A DNA stretch of 40,750 bases from Gemmatimonadota bacterium (GTDB taxonomy: Bacteria; Gemmatimonadota; Gemmatimonadetes; Longimicrobiales; Gaopeijiaceae): assembly GCA_028873825.1 (NCBI GenBank), contig JAPPNM010000009.1, forward strand, positions 1 to 40,750, written 5' to 3'. The notes under the pieces were generated by a model, which did no database searches, was not told where the DNA came from, and saw only the letters and a program-made list of their open reading frames with translations. Positions within the stretch are counted from its first letter, which is position 1. Every line of letters begins with the position of its first letter. This document shows, in pieces, positions 8,231 to 16,920 of this stretch. The translations under genes and the position numbers were made by a program.

Positions 8231-10105
8231 TTGACCGACCAGCAACCCGAGACGAAGCGGCCCAACACCTTCTGGGCCGAAGGGCGCCGCCGCGGCGTCT
8301 TTCGCGTCGGCGGACTCTACGTCGCCGGGGCCTTCGTGGTCCTGCAGCTGGGCGAGATCGTGCTGCCGGCCTTCAACGCGCCGGACTGGGCGTTGCAGAC
8401 GCTGGTGGTGTTCGTCTTCCTGGGCCTCCCCGTCGCGCTCGCCTTCTCCTGGGTCTACGACCTCAGCCCCGAGGGACTGAAGCGCACCCGCAGTCTGGTG
8501 CCTGCGGGGGGCGGGTCGCTCGTCCCAGGGTTCGCCCTGCTGGGCGTCACCGCCCTTTCGGCCGGGCTGGGCGTTTGGTGGCTCAGCCGCAGCGCGATGG
8601 GAGCTCCCGAATCGGGCGCCGGCGCGGACACGTCAACCCCCTCCGCCTTCGCCTCCCTCGACCCCGCCGCCCCCGTCACCGCGATCGCCGTCCTCCCCCT
8701 GGTCCACCTCGCCGAGGGCGACGACCTCTTCGCGCGCCAGCTCCACGACGAGATCGTCACCCGGCTGAGCGAGCTCACGAGTCTGCGCGTCGTGTCGCGC
8801 ACGTCGGTCGAGCGCTATCGCGACACCGGCAAGCTGCTTCCGGAGATCGCCGCGGAGCTTCGCGTGCAGGCGATCGTCACGGGCTCGGTCGCGATGACCG
8901 GCGAGAACGACAGCGTGCGGATCTCGATCCAGCTGCTGCACGCGCCTTCGGACACGCACATGGAGTCGCTCTCCTGGCAGCGCGAAATGAAGGACATCCT
9001 GCGTCTCCAGACCGAGATCGCGGTTGAGATCGCCACCCTGGTGCAGGGGGAGCTGGGGACCGGGGAGGTCGAGGTCGATCGGATCGCACAGGTGGACCCG
9101 GAGGCGCACCGGGCGTTCCTGCGCGGACGGGAAGAGCTGGACCGGGGAACTCCCGAGGCGCGGCAAGCGGCGCTGGCGTGGTTCGACCGGGCCGTCGAGC
9201 GCGACTCGCAGTTCGCCCCCGCGCGGGCTTGGCGGGCCGGGGTTCGCTTGCTGGGTCTGTCGGACGGGGACTCGATCCCGGCCGGGACGGTGGACAGGAT
9301 ACGGAAGGATCTTCGGCGCGCCGAGGAGCTGGGCGGCGCCGCCGACGAGGTCGCGGCCGCGATGGTGATCCTAGGGGACCGCCTGGGCGAGGGCGTCGAG
9401 GGAGCCCTCGAGGCGCTTCCTCCGGCGGACCGGGACGCGATTGAGGACGTCAGGACTTCCGCCGACGCGACCGACGCGATCCGCCGCCGGTACCTGCTCG
9501 GCGCGACTCGCTTCGGACGCTCGCTCGGCCCCCGCTCCCCGCCGGCGGTCGCGCGCCGCTACGCGGAGACCGGGCGGTACGACAGCGCGGAGGCGGTGTA
9601 CCGGGACATCCTCGAAGACGATCCGTCGGTCGTCCCGGCCTGGGCGGGCCTGGAGGACCTGTACCTCCGGCGGGGCGATTTCGCCGGGGCGGTCGGGGTT
9701 CGGGAGGACTGGATCCTCGCGACGCAGGGCGATACGCAGGCTGCGCGTGCCGCCGTGCGGCAGCTTCGTACGGCCTTCTCTGCGGACGATCCCGCGACCT
9801 ATTGGCAGTGGCGGCGCGACTACGGCGCCGACCGCCGGGCGCGCGGGGAGCCGGTCTCGGAGGTGGAGCTGGCGATGGTCGCCGTCGGGACCGGCGACTC
9901 CGAGGCCGCGCTGGATCATCTGCGGGCAGCGGTGGACAGCAGGGATCCGGCGCTGACGACGCTCAGAACCAGTCCCGCGTGGGATCCGTTGCGGGACGAT
10001 TCCCGGTTCCGCGAGATCGTGCGGCAGGCGCGGGAGCTGTGGAGGGGCTGGGGAGAGCGGGGACCGCGGAGAGAGGCGGAGAGGGGGGAGGCGGAGCGGC
10101 GGTAA
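8231..10105 (+). CDS. TolB-like/TPR membrane protein
   Basis: About 624 residues. The N terminus has three hydrophobic helices (VFRVGGLYVAGAFVVLQLGE; LVVFVFLGLPVALAFSW; FALLGVTALSAGLGVWW). A TolB-amino-terminal-like domain follows (IAVLPLVHLAEGDDLFARQL, LRVVSRTSVERYR, VQAIVTGSVAMTGENDSVRI), then tetratricopeptide-type helices (FDRAVERDSQFAPARAW; YDSAEAVYRDILEDDPSVVPAWAGLEDLYLRRGD). Such proteins often sit beside signalling modules, but no kinase or cyclase domain is visible. I prefer the TTG start at 8231, which has AGGAAG about 9 bases before it, over the TTG at 8174. The last 143 bases overlap the 3' end of galK on the other strand. Confidence 0.75.
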   Translation: MTDQQPETKRPNTFWAEGRRRGVFRVGGLYVAGAFVVLQLGEIVLPAFNAPDWALQTLVVFVFLGLPVALAFSWVYDLSPEGLKRTRSLVPAGGGSLVPGFALLGVTALSAGLGVWWLSRSAMGAPESGAGADTSTPSAFASLDPAAPVTAIAVLPLVHLAEGDDLFARQLHDEIVTRLSELTSLRVVSRTSVERYRDTGKLLPEIAAELRVQAIVTGSVAMTGENDSVRISIQLLHAPSDTHMESLSWQREMKDILRLQTEIAVEIATLVQGELGTGEVEVDRIAQVDPEAHRAFLRGREELDRGTPEARQAALAWFDRAVERDSQFAPARAWRAGVRLLGLSDGDSIPAGTVDRIRKDLRRAEELGGAADEVAAAMVILGDRLGEGVEGALEALPPADRDAIEDVRTSADATDAIRRRYLLGATRFGRSLGPRSPPAVARRYAETGRYDSAEAVYRDILEDDPSVVPAWAGLEDLYLRRGDFAGAVGVREDWILATQGDTQAARAAVRQLRTAFSADDPATYWQWRRDYGADRRARGEPVSEVELAMVAVGTGDSEAALDHLRAAVDSRDPALTTLRTSPAWDPLRDDSRFREIVRQARELWRGWGERGPRREAERGEAERR

Positions 10106-11312
10106 CGCCCGCCCCGCCCGACGCCTTCGCCGCGAACATCGCGTCGCGCCCCGGCGGCCCTCCCAGGCGCGGCGCGTAGAAGCGCGTCGCGAGGGCTTCC
10201 ATCACCGTCGCGGCGGCGCGCTCCTCGCACAGCGCCACGGCGCAGCCCCCGAACCCCGCCCCGGTCAGCCGGGCTCCCGCCGCCCCCGCCTCGAGCGCGA
10301 TCTCGACGATCTCGTCCAGGCCGGCGGTGCTCACCTCGTAGTCGTCGCGGAGACTCGCATGCGACTGCACCATGAGCTCGCCGAAACGGCCCAATTCGCC
10401 GTTGAGCATGGCCTCTTCGGCGAGAGCGACCCGGCGGCCCTCGGTGACGACGTGGCGGAAGCGTCGGAACAGCGCGGGCGCGAGGACGCCGCGGGCGCGT
10501 CGAAGCACGCCGTCGAGACCGGGTTCGGCGACGAGATCGCGGTAGCCGCTCCCCACCCCCCGCAACGCCTCCCGGCACTGCCGCGCCCGCTCGTTGTACG
10601 CATCGCGCGCCCCCGCCGACTTCTCCGCACGCTCGAGCGAAGACGCGACGACCCATCGCCACCCCTCCGGCACTGCCACCGGCGTCACCCGCAACGGCTC
10701 GAACTCGATGCGGAGCGCATGCCCCTCCACCCCATGCAGGCACGCCGCCTGGTCCATCCCGCCGCCGCGCAACCCGGCGAAGCGCTCCGCGCGGGCCATG
10801 AGCGCGGCAAGTTCCAGCCGGGATACGGTCTTCGCGGGCGGGCGCTTGTCGGCCGGGTCCTCGTCCGGTGCCCGCCCCGCGCCACCCCCGGCACCGCCGC
10901 CCGTCCCGTCCTCCACCCCCACCCCGTTCGCCTTCAGCAGCGCCAGCGCGCTCGCCACCACCAGCGCCGAAGAGGACGACAGCCCCGCCGCGACCGGCAC
11001 GTCGCCGCTCACCGTCCCCTCGATCCCGCGTCGCAAGTCGATGCCGTGCTCCAGCAGCCCCCGCGCCGCCGCCCGCACGTAGTTCGACCAGTCGCCCCGG
11101 TCCGCCGCCTCGATCGGACGTCGCATCCGAAACGCGAAGGGTGCGAAACGCTCCACGGGGCTGTGAAGCCTCACCGCCGCGTCGCCGGTGACGCGGAACT
11201 CGATGCGAATCGCCCGGTCGATCGCGATCGGCAGAACCGGCAGCCCGTTGTAGTCGGTGTGCTCCCCGATCAGGTTTACGCGCCCGGGCGCCACCGCCCG
11301 CCAGCGGCTCAC
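9963..11312 (-). CDS. galK: Galactokinase (GHMP kinase)
   Basis: Phosphorylates galactose with ATP in the cytoplasm, the first step of the Leloir pathway. The galactokinase signature PGRVNLIGEHTDYNG lies near residue 10, the GHMP phosphate loop VAAGLSSSSALVVASAL near 105, the MDQ active-site region in GGGMDQAACL, and GARLTGAGFGGCAV near the end. Two oddities: a Gly/Pro-rich insertion (about 124-158) and a Pro/Ala-rich tail of about 45 residues that runs into the 3' end of the convergent TPR gene. Start chosen at GTG 11312, just before the conserved RWRAVAPGRVN. It is the last gene of an operon with a symporter and a sugar-type nucleotidyltransferase, which fits uptake and activation of a hexose. 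A related GHMP sugar kinase is the main alternative. Confidence 0.85.
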   Translation of the reverse strand: MSRWRAVAPGRVNLIGEHTDYNGLPVLPIAIDRAIRIEFRVTGDAAVRLHSPVERFAPFAFRMRRPIEAADRGDWSNYVRAAARGLLEHGIDLRRGIEGTVSGDVPVAAGLSSSSALVVASALALLKANGVGVEDGTGGGAGGGAGRAPDEDPADKRPPAKTVSRLELAALMARAERFAGLRGGGMDQAACLHGVEGHALRIEFEPLRVTPVAVPEGWRWVVASSLERAEKSAGARDAYNERARQCREALRGVGSGYRDLVAEPGLDGVLRRARGVLAPALFRRFRHVVTEGRRVALAEEAMLNGELGRFGELMVQSHASLRDDYEVSTAGLDEIVEIALEAGAAGARLTGAGFGGCAVALCEERAAATVMEALATRFYAPRLGGPPGRDAMFAAKASGGAGVTAAPPPPSPPLSAVPALPSPSTAPAPAARSRGTGNRPATDPTRDWF

Positions 11313-11424
11313 GGTTCGCCCTTCACCCGCCCCTCGCTCCGAATGCCCCGGCGGCGCGGTGCGTCCGCTTGCTGCGAGGTGCGCGCGCGGCCGGGGGCGG
11401 GGGTGCGGGGGATTCCTCAAACCG

Positions 11425-12654
11425 CTAATACGCGTAAACCCGAAAGTCCTCGACGTCCAGTTCGTCGCGCTGCACCACCGCGAAGCGGTCGGCGCCGACC
11501 GCGAGCACCCGCGCTCCCGCGGGAAGATCAGTCCGGCCGTTCGGTTGCCCGTCCGGCCCGATCGCGAGCCATGCCCGGGTCTCGCCGCCCGGGCGGGCAT
11601 GCAGTCCGATCCAGACCGTCTCGCCGGGACCCAGGACGGCCGCCTCGAAGGCCGGAAAGGTGTCGTTGTACGGCACCTTCTCGATGATCGCGACGAATTC
11701 CGGCGGCACCCCGGCCAACCCGGCGAGTTGCTCCTCCTTCCACTCGGACGCTTCGCCGGCGCCGACCTCGCCGCCGCCGCCGTCGCCGCGGATGCGCCGC
11801 GTCCGCGTTCCGTCCGCCCGGTAGACCGAGAGGTCCAGCGATCCCGTCTCCCCGACGACGGCCCGGTCCTCGCGGCCGAACGCCACCACGTCGCGGCCGA
11901 ATCCGACCTTCTGCCGGGTGGCGCCGTCTCCGGGGATCGCGTGGTAGCTCCACTCGGCGGCGGGCAGCAGCGCCAGCGTGTCGGGTTCGCCCTCGGGCCG
12001 GGGGAACATCAGCAGCGGCGTCGTGTCCCTCCTGACCCCGTCCGGGTAGAAGCGGCGCGCTTCGCCCACGATGGCGAGCGTCTCGCCGCCGGTCCCGCGC
12101 GCGAGCGGCTTCAGATCCACAATTCGGCTCTCCGACCCGAACGACCACGACGTGACGAAGTCGCCCGAATCGGTGAATTCGTTCATGCGACCCCTGCGGG
12201 CGTCGTACACGAGAAAGCCGCCGGGGGCCTTGACCAAGGCCGTGATTTCGCCGAATTCGCCCGGACCTTCCCCGGGGCCCCCGGCCCGGGCGTTCAGGGA
12301 ACCGTCGGCGGCAAGCAGCAGCACCTCGCGCGTCCCGGCGTTGGCCAGCGCCGCGCCTCCGCCGTCCAGGAGGACGGCGGCCGTGACTTGGAAGAGCCGG
12401 ATGTCGTTCCGGCGAGTGGAATGCAGGAGGCTGGGTTCCAGCCGCGGCGCCGACAGGTTCTCGACCCTGCCCAGGACGACCGTCGTGAGGCCCCCCGAGT
12501 CGGTGACCTCGACCCCGTGCGGTTCCGCGGCGCCGCGCGTGGCGGAGTCCCGGCCGCACGAGGCCGCGAACAGCGCTACGGCGCCCAGGAGGAGGGCCGG
12601 CGGTCCCGGAGAAGCCAAGACGCCGGGGCGGCGTGTTTTCCGATTCGTTCGCAT
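11425..12654 (-). CDS. Six-bladed beta-propeller lipoprotein
   Basis: A 409-residue secreted lipoprotein of the six-bladed beta-propeller group. It has an N-terminal signal with lipobox-like LFAASCGRD near residue 35, then repeated blades, with the hallmark ARAGGPGEGPGEF following DGS. It is distantly related to the propellers at 17489 and 18930. An AGGAG motif 9 bases upstream favours ATG 12654 over the TTG at 12660. It lies between the symporter and galK on the same strand, so it may be a periplasmic or outer-membrane-facing accessory protein of the sugar operon. No catalytic motif is visible. Confidence 0.75.
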   Translation of the reverse strand: MRTNRKTRRPGVLASPGPPALLLGAVALFAASCGRDSATRGAAEPHGVEVTDSGGLTTVVLGRVENLSAPRLEPSLLHSTRRNDIRLFQVTAAVLLDGGGAALANAGTREVLLLAADGSLNARAGGPGEGPGEFGEITALVKAPGGFLVYDARRGRMNEFTDSGDFVTSWSFGSESRIVDLKPLARGTGGETLAIVGEARRFYPDGVRRDTTPLLMFPRPEGEPDTLALLPAAEWSYHAIPGDGATRQKVGFGRDVVAFGREDRAVVGETGSLDLSVYRADGTRTRRIRGDGGGGEVGAGEASEWKEEQLAGLAGVPPEFVAIIEKVPYNDTFPAFEAAVLGPGETVWIGLHARPGGETRAWLAIGPDGQPNGRTDLPAGARVLAVGADRFAVVQRDELDVEDFRVYAY

Positions 12655-12716
12655 CGTCAAGAGCTCCTTTTCAATTCAATTCAAGAGATTCTTCCGGAGA
12701 GTCCGTGCGCCGGGAT

Positions 12717-14483
12717 TCACCTCGAACTCCTCGGCAGCACCCTGAACAGCCACACCCCCGCCCCCCCCGCCACCCCCAGCGCCGCGACCGCCGCGACCCA
12801 CCGCCCGTACAGCGCGTACCCCGTCCCGAAGAGCGCCGCGTACACCACCACGCACCCCAGGAACCACGCGAGGAACGCCGCCGTTACCGACCCCGCGTCC
12901 GCGCTCCCCTCCCCCACGTCGACCACCCGCCGCCACCCCCTGCCCAGCGGCCTGATCCTGTCGTAGAACCGCTGCAGCGTCTCCCCGTCGGCCGGCGGCG
13001 TCACGAGCGTGACCGCCAGCCATCCCGCCGTCGTCACGCCCACCCCGACAAGCAGCTGCCGCGTCGTCGACAGCGCCTCGAAGCCCAGCCACCCGTGCAC
13101 CCACGCGAAGTAGACCGCGACCAGGAACGAGATCGTCATTGCGGCCAGCTCGCTCCAGACGTTCACCCGGTACCAGAACCAGCGCAACAGGAAGACGAGC
13201 CCCGTGCCGGCCCCGATCTGGAGGAGGATCCGGAACCCCTGAAGCGCGGTGTCGAGCTGCAGCGCCACGAAGGCGCCGAGCACCATCAGGCCCACCGTCG
13301 ACGCGCGTCCCACGGCCACGAGCCGGCGGTCGCTCGCATCCCGGTTGACGAAGCGCCGGTAGAAGTCGTTCGCCACGTACGACGACCCCCAGTTGAGGTG
13401 GGTGCTGATCGTCGACATGTACGCCGCGGCCAGCGACGCGACGACCAGCCCCAGCAGCCCGGCCGGCAGGAAGACCAGCATGGCCGGGTACGCCAGATCG
13501 TCGCCGACGAGCGACGGGTCGAGGTCCGGGAAGCGGGCCCGGATGTCCGACAGTTCGGGGTAGACGACCATCGAGCAGAGCGCCACGATGATCCACGGCC
13601 AGGGACGCAGCCCGTAGTGCGCGACGTTGAACCACAGCGTCGCCTTCATCGACTCCCTCTCGTCCTTCGCGGCCAGCATGCGCTGCGCGACGTAGCCCCC
13701 GCCCCCCGGCTCGGCGCCGGGATACCAGGTGGCCCACCACTGCACCGCGACCGGGATGACGAAGATCGCCGCGGCGACTGACCAGTCGGAGAAATCGGGC
13801 AGGAGGCGCAGCGCCGGCCGCAGCTCCGGATTGGCGACGAGTCCCGCGAGCCCGCCGACCTCGGGCTGCTGCAGCGCGAAGAAGGCCGCCGCGACCGAGC
13901 CGGTCATGGCCACGACGAAGAGCACGAGGTCGGTCACGACGACCCCCCAGAGCCCCGAGGTGGCCGAATACGCCATGGTCACGGTACCGGCGATCAGAAC
14001 GGTCGCGAGGGGATCGAGGCCGAGGAGCACGCCGCCGATCTTGGTGGCCGCGAGCGTCACGGTGGCGATGATCATCACGTTGAAGAAGACGCCCAGGTAG
14101 AGCGCCCGGAAGCCGCGCAGGAAGGCGGCCGGCCTGCCCGCGTAGCGAAGCTCGTAGAACTCGATGTCGGTCAGCGCGCCCGACCGCCGCCACAGCCTGG
14201 CGTAGAAGAACACCGTGCACATCCCGGTGATCAGGAAGGCCCACCACATCCAGTTCTGCGCCACCCCTCCGGTGCGCACCAGGTCGGCGACCAGGTTGGG
14301 CGTGTCGGTGGAGAAGGTCGTTGCGACCATCGACGTGCCCAGCAGCCACCAGGGCAGTTTCCGGCCCGAAAGGAAGAACTCGTCGGCGTCCCTGCCCGCG
14401 CGCCGCGCAAAGTAGAGGCCGATGGAGAGGGCCGTAAGGCCGTACAGCGCGATGACGATCCAGTCGAGGGGCGCTAGTTGCAT
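12717..14483 (-). CDS. Sodium:solute symporter (SSS family)
   Basis: A 588-residue, 13-14 helix transporter that couples Na+ entry to solute uptake. It opens LDWIVIALYGLTALSIGLYF, followed by the family pattern AGRDADEFFLSGRKLPWW and STDTPNLVADL. Later come WWATWYPGAEPGGGGYVAQRML and AAYMSTISTHLNWGSSYV, both typical of SSS proteins close to SglT and related sugar or organic-solute carriers. It sits 8 bases after the nucleotidyltransferase and 60 bases before a propeller lipoprotein; galK follows. A sugar substrate is inferred from these neighbours only. Confidence 0.88.
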   Translation of the reverse strand: MQLAPLDWIVIALYGLTALSIGLYFARRAGRDADEFFLSGRKLPWWLLGTSMVATTFSTDTPNLVADLVRTGGVAQNWMWWAFLITGMCTVFFYARLWRRSGALTDIEFYELRYAGRPAAFLRGFRALYLGVFFNVMIIATVTLAATKIGGVLLGLDPLATVLIAGTVTMAYSATSGLWGVVVTDLVLFVVAMTGSVAAAFFALQQPEVGGLAGLVANPELRPALRLLPDFSDWSVAAAIFVIPVAVQWWATWYPGAEPGGGGYVAQRMLAAKDERESMKATLWFNVAHYGLRPWPWIIVALCSMVVYPELSDIRARFPDLDPSLVGDDLAYPAMLVFLPAGLLGLVVASLAAAYMSTISTHLNWGSSYVANDFYRRFVNRDASDRRLVAVGRASTVGLMVLGAFVALQLDTALQGFRILLQIGAGTGLVFLLRWFWYRVNVWSELAAMTISFLVAVYFAWVHGWLGFEALSTTRQLLVGVGVTTAGWLAVTLVTPPADGETLQRFYDRIRPLGRGWRRVVDVGEGSADAGSVTAAFLAWFLGCVVVYAALFGTGYALYGRWVAAVAALGVAGGAGVWLFRVLPRSSR

Positions 14484-14491
14484 CTTGGGCT

Positions 14492-15610
14492 TCAGTCGCG
14501 GCGCGGGACGGGCGGCGACTTCCAGAGGTTCGGGGGGTAGACCTCGGAGTCTACCAGCGCTCGCAGCGATTCGGCCACCCGGGCGTGGTCGCCGGGGAAG
14601 GTGACGCCGAGCCAGAGCTCGTCGGTGGGCAGCACCTGGCAGTGGACGAGGCCGCGCGCTATGAGTTCGTTCATGGCCTCTGACAGATAGTATTCGGAAT
14701 CTGTCCCGACGTTGGATGTGAGGAACTCGGAGAACAGGTCTCGGAGGTGTGAACGGATACTTGGGACAGATTGTGAAGGTGATTTGACAGTTGATTTGTC
14801 AACCGGGATTTCCGGGAATCCGAAGAAGTTGGTGCAGACGGGAGTGTCCAAGGGGACGTCAAGCGGCCTTCCGGCCACGTCGCCGCCCCGGACCCGGTTT
14901 CCGGCCCGGCGCATCTTCAGGCCCTCGGTCAGCTTCTGAAGTGCGCCCGTTTCGTCGACTTGGCAGAGGCCCCGGGAGACGCCTCCGCTCTCGGAGAGGG
15001 TGACTTCGAGGGGGTAGCCGACGGTGAGGGCGGGGGTGGGGGCGGGGGTCGGCTTGAGCGGCGTGGACCGCGATCGACGGTCTTTCGCTGCCTTCTCTTC
15101 TTCGGCCGTCTGCGCGGCGCCATGGTGTTGAGCACCCGCGGGTTCTCGGGCGGAGGCCGCCGGGCCATGGTGGCGTGCCGCATCCCGCATCGCGTGGGCC
15201 AGGGCCGCGTAGGCGCCGCGGCCGTAGAAGTCGTCGGCGTTGCAGAGGGCGAAGGGGCCGTCGATGTGCTCGGCGGCCGTGAGGACCGCGTGGCCGGTGC
15301 CCCAGGGGCGGGTGCGGCCGGGGGGCGGGGTGTCGACCAGGCCGGGGTGGGAGAGGGACTGGTAGGCGTAGCGAAGGTCGAGTCCGGCGGCGGCGGCGGG
15401 GCGGAGGTGGGCGTCGAAGTCGCCGCGCAGGTCCTCTTGAACGACGAGGAGGAAGCGCGAGAAACCCGCGAGGGCGCCGTCGTAGAGGGCGTAGTCGAGG
15501 AGGGCCTCGCCGCCGGGGCCGATGGGCGTGAGCTGCTTGAGGCGGCCGAAGCGGGTGGAGCGGCCGGCCGCGAGAATGACGAGGGCGAGGGGTGGGGAGG
15601 CGGGGGGCAT
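14492..15610 (-). CDS. Sugar-phosphate nucleotidyltransferase-like protein
   Basis: An NTP_transferase-fold protein of about 372 residues. The N-terminal nucleotide loop is LVILAAGRSTRFGRLKQL, with the metal-binding LCNADDFYG near residue 120. The C-terminal part (YYLSEAMNELIARG, VLPTDELWLGVTFPGD) matches the family of single-domain nucleotidyltransferases beside sugar kinases. Between them is a Pro/Ala/charged insertion (about 138-183). The DNA at about 14680-14810 is clearly richer in A/T than the rest of the gene. ATG 15610 is chosen; a TTG at 15625 is possible. It leads the operon with a symporter and galK, so it probably makes an NDP-sugar from the galK product. Confidence 0.7.
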   Translation of the reverse strand: MPPASPPLALVILAAGRSTRFGRLKQLTPIGPGGEALLDYALYDGALAGFSRFLLVVQEDLRGDFDAHLRPAAAAGLDLRYAYQSLSHPGLVDTPPPGRTRPWGTGHAVLTAAEHIDGPFALCNADDFYGRGAYAALAHAMRDAARHHGPAASAREPAGAQHHGAAQTAEEEKAAKDRRSRSTPLKPTPAPTPALTVGYPLEVTLSESGGVSRGLCQVDETGALQKLTEGLKMRRAGNRVRGGDVAGRPLDVPLDTPVCTNFFGFPEIPVDKSTVKSPSQSVPSIRSHLRDLFSEFLTSNVGTDSEYYLSEAMNELIARGLVHCQVLPTDELWLGVTFPGDHARVAESLRALVDSEVYPPNLWKSPPVPRRD

Positions 15611-15689
15611 GGGCGGTTTCTTCAAGGTGGGTCGGAGCTTGCTCTACAGACAAGGTATCTGCGCAGGAGACGGGACAGGGTCGCTTCCG

Positions 15690-15995
15690 CTACACCGCCG
15701 CGCGCCGGGGCGTCACCTGCTCGGAGATCTCCCGCCCCGCCTCGATCTCTGCCCGGCGAAGCTCCCACGTCTTCTGGAGGTTCATCCATAGCTGCGGTGT
15801 CGTCCCGAAGTAGCGGGCCAGGCGCAATGCCGTGTCCGCGCTCACGCCCCGCTGGCCCTTCAGAATCATTGTCACACGGTTCACGGGCACGCCGAGTGCC
15901 TTCGACAGAGCGTTCGCGGACAACCCGAGTTCGTCGAGTTCCTGGCGCAGAATTTCTCCCGGATGTACCGGCCGCATGCGGTTCCTCGCGTCCAT
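15690..15995 (-). CDS. higA: HigA-family antitoxin
   Basis: A 101-residue helix-turn-helix antitoxin of the HigA/VapI group. RPVHPGEILRQELDELGLS is the classic start of the family, followed by the HTH ANALSKALGVPVNRVTMILKG and DTALRLARYFGTTPQLWMNLQ. It binds and neutralises the HigB mRNA-cleaving toxin and normally represses its own operon. It lies 11 bases after higB on the same strand, the usual toxin-first order of this family. Intact. Confidence 0.92.
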   Translation of the reverse strand: MDARNRMRPVHPGEILRQELDELGLSANALSKALGVPVNRVTMILKGQRGVSADTALRLARYFGTTPQLWMNLQKTWELRRAEIEAGREISEQVTPRRAAV

Positions 15996-16006
15996 GTCAT
16001 ATGCCC

Positions 16007-16285
16007 TTAGTGATAGTCTACGATCTCGACGTCCAGCGGCCCGTCGTCAGTCCAACGGAAGCAAATGCGCCACCGAGCGTTGATCCGAATGCTGTGCTGG
16101 CCGGCGCGATCGCCGCGCAGTGCTTCCAGCCGGTTGCTTGGCAGGGCGGCCATGTCGCCCAGCGTTTCCGCGCTGTCCAGCAGGATCAGTCGGCGCACCG
16201 CCTGATCCGCGAAACCGTGAAACGCCGGGACACGCCGACCTTCGAAGAAACGTCGCGTCTTCCGGTCCTTGAAGCTTCGGATCAT
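16007..16285 (-). CDS. higB: HigB-family toxin
   Basis: A 92-residue RelE/HigB-type ribosome-dependent mRNA interferase. It opens MIRSFKDRKTRRFFEG and has the middle pattern RRLILLDSAETLGDMAALPSN. RINARWRICFRW contains the basic/aromatic residues of the active-site strand, and VEIVDYH is the typical C terminus. Full length for the family. The upstream DNA carries a candidate HigA operator. Confidence 0.92.
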   Translation of the reverse strand: MIRSFKDRKTRRFFEGRRVPAFHGFADQAVRRLILLDSAETLGDMAALPSNRLEALRGDRAGQHSIRINARWRICFRWTDDGPLDVEIVDYH

Positions 16286-16322
16286 GTACTCGGAGCGTAA
16301 GGCGTTTTACGACTCCCGTAAA
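16286..16322 (-). promoter_or_regulatory. higBA promoter with candidate HigA operator
   Basis: On the minus strand, TTTACG (16317-16322), 17 bases, TACGCT (16294-16299), then 8 bases to the higB ATG. A perfect inverted repeat TTTACG-N5-CGTAAA (16306-16322) covers the -35 side. A third half-site, CGTAA at 16296-16300 on the plus strand, pairs with the same TTACG and covers the -10. This layout suits autorepression by HigA. Not experimentally shown. Confidence 0.55.
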
Positions 16323-16346
16323 GGGTGGCCGCCGACCTCCGATCAC

Positions 16347-16574
16347 CCCGTTCCCCGGTCCAACGCCCCACAGCTGCACGTATTCCACACGCAACTCATC
16401 CTCCGTCAGCCCCGGCACGTAGTCCTCGCCGATCTTGAGGACATCGAGTCCGGGCGGAGTCTCGACCGGTCCTTGAATCCGCCCCTCCGGGTCGAAAAAG
16501 GTCCAGACCGCGTTCCCCTCGCCGAACACTCGGTACTCGAGCACCCGGAGATACCCAGCCGGGTCCGCCGAGAC
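16347..16574 (-). pseudogene. C-terminal fragment of propeller lipoprotein
   Basis: About 76 codons matching the C terminus of the propellers at 17489 and 18930: SADPAGYLRVLEYRVFGEG, then FDPEGRIQG, ETPPGLDVLKIGEDY and DELRVEYVQLWG. The first 330 or so residues are missing. The native stop after LW is also missing, so the frame runs on through the higB region. It abuts an IS21 fragment at about 16575. Confidence 0.8.
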
Positions 16575-16578
16575 ACAC

Positions 16579-16920
16579 TTCGATCTCTGTAGCCAGCCGG
16601 GCTTCGCAGCACTGATCGTGGGCCAGCGCGAGCAGGTCCACCATCCGGCGGCAGGCCCGGCGGTCGTCCAGTCCCTCGGGCAGCGCGTCGAAGGCGCGGC
16701 GGTATGCGTCGCGGTGGAACAGGCCGTCGCGGTGGACCCAGTTCAGCAGCGCCATCGGCTTGCGCCTGAGCGACGGCAGCACATGCCGGAAGTCGACGAC
16801 CCGCCCGCGCCGCCCTCCCGGGCCCGCATGGCCCCGCGGCAGCGTCATGAGTTCGTCGGTGCCCGCGTACAGCACCAGGCGGTCGTCGTACAGCCGCACC
16901 CGCCCCCGGTCCCCCACCGT
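16579..16920 (-). mobile_element. IS21-family IstA C-terminal fragment
   Basis: About 114 codons closely resembling the C-terminal part of IS21 transposases: VRLYDDRLVLYAGTDELMTL, PRGHAGPGGRRGRVVDFRHV, SLRRKPMALLNWVHRDGLF, then RACRRMVDLLALAHDQCCEA. The DDE core and the IstB helper gene are absent, so it is inert. It lies exactly between the end of the truncated Ig/LRR gene and the propeller fragment, so it may mark where an IS21 element joined or deleted these genes. Confidence 0.75.

Noticed and set aside
12668-12690. Short AATTC repeats before the propeller gene at 12654
   Set aside because: Only a few copies of a 5-base unit next to a normal ribosome site; most likely chance.
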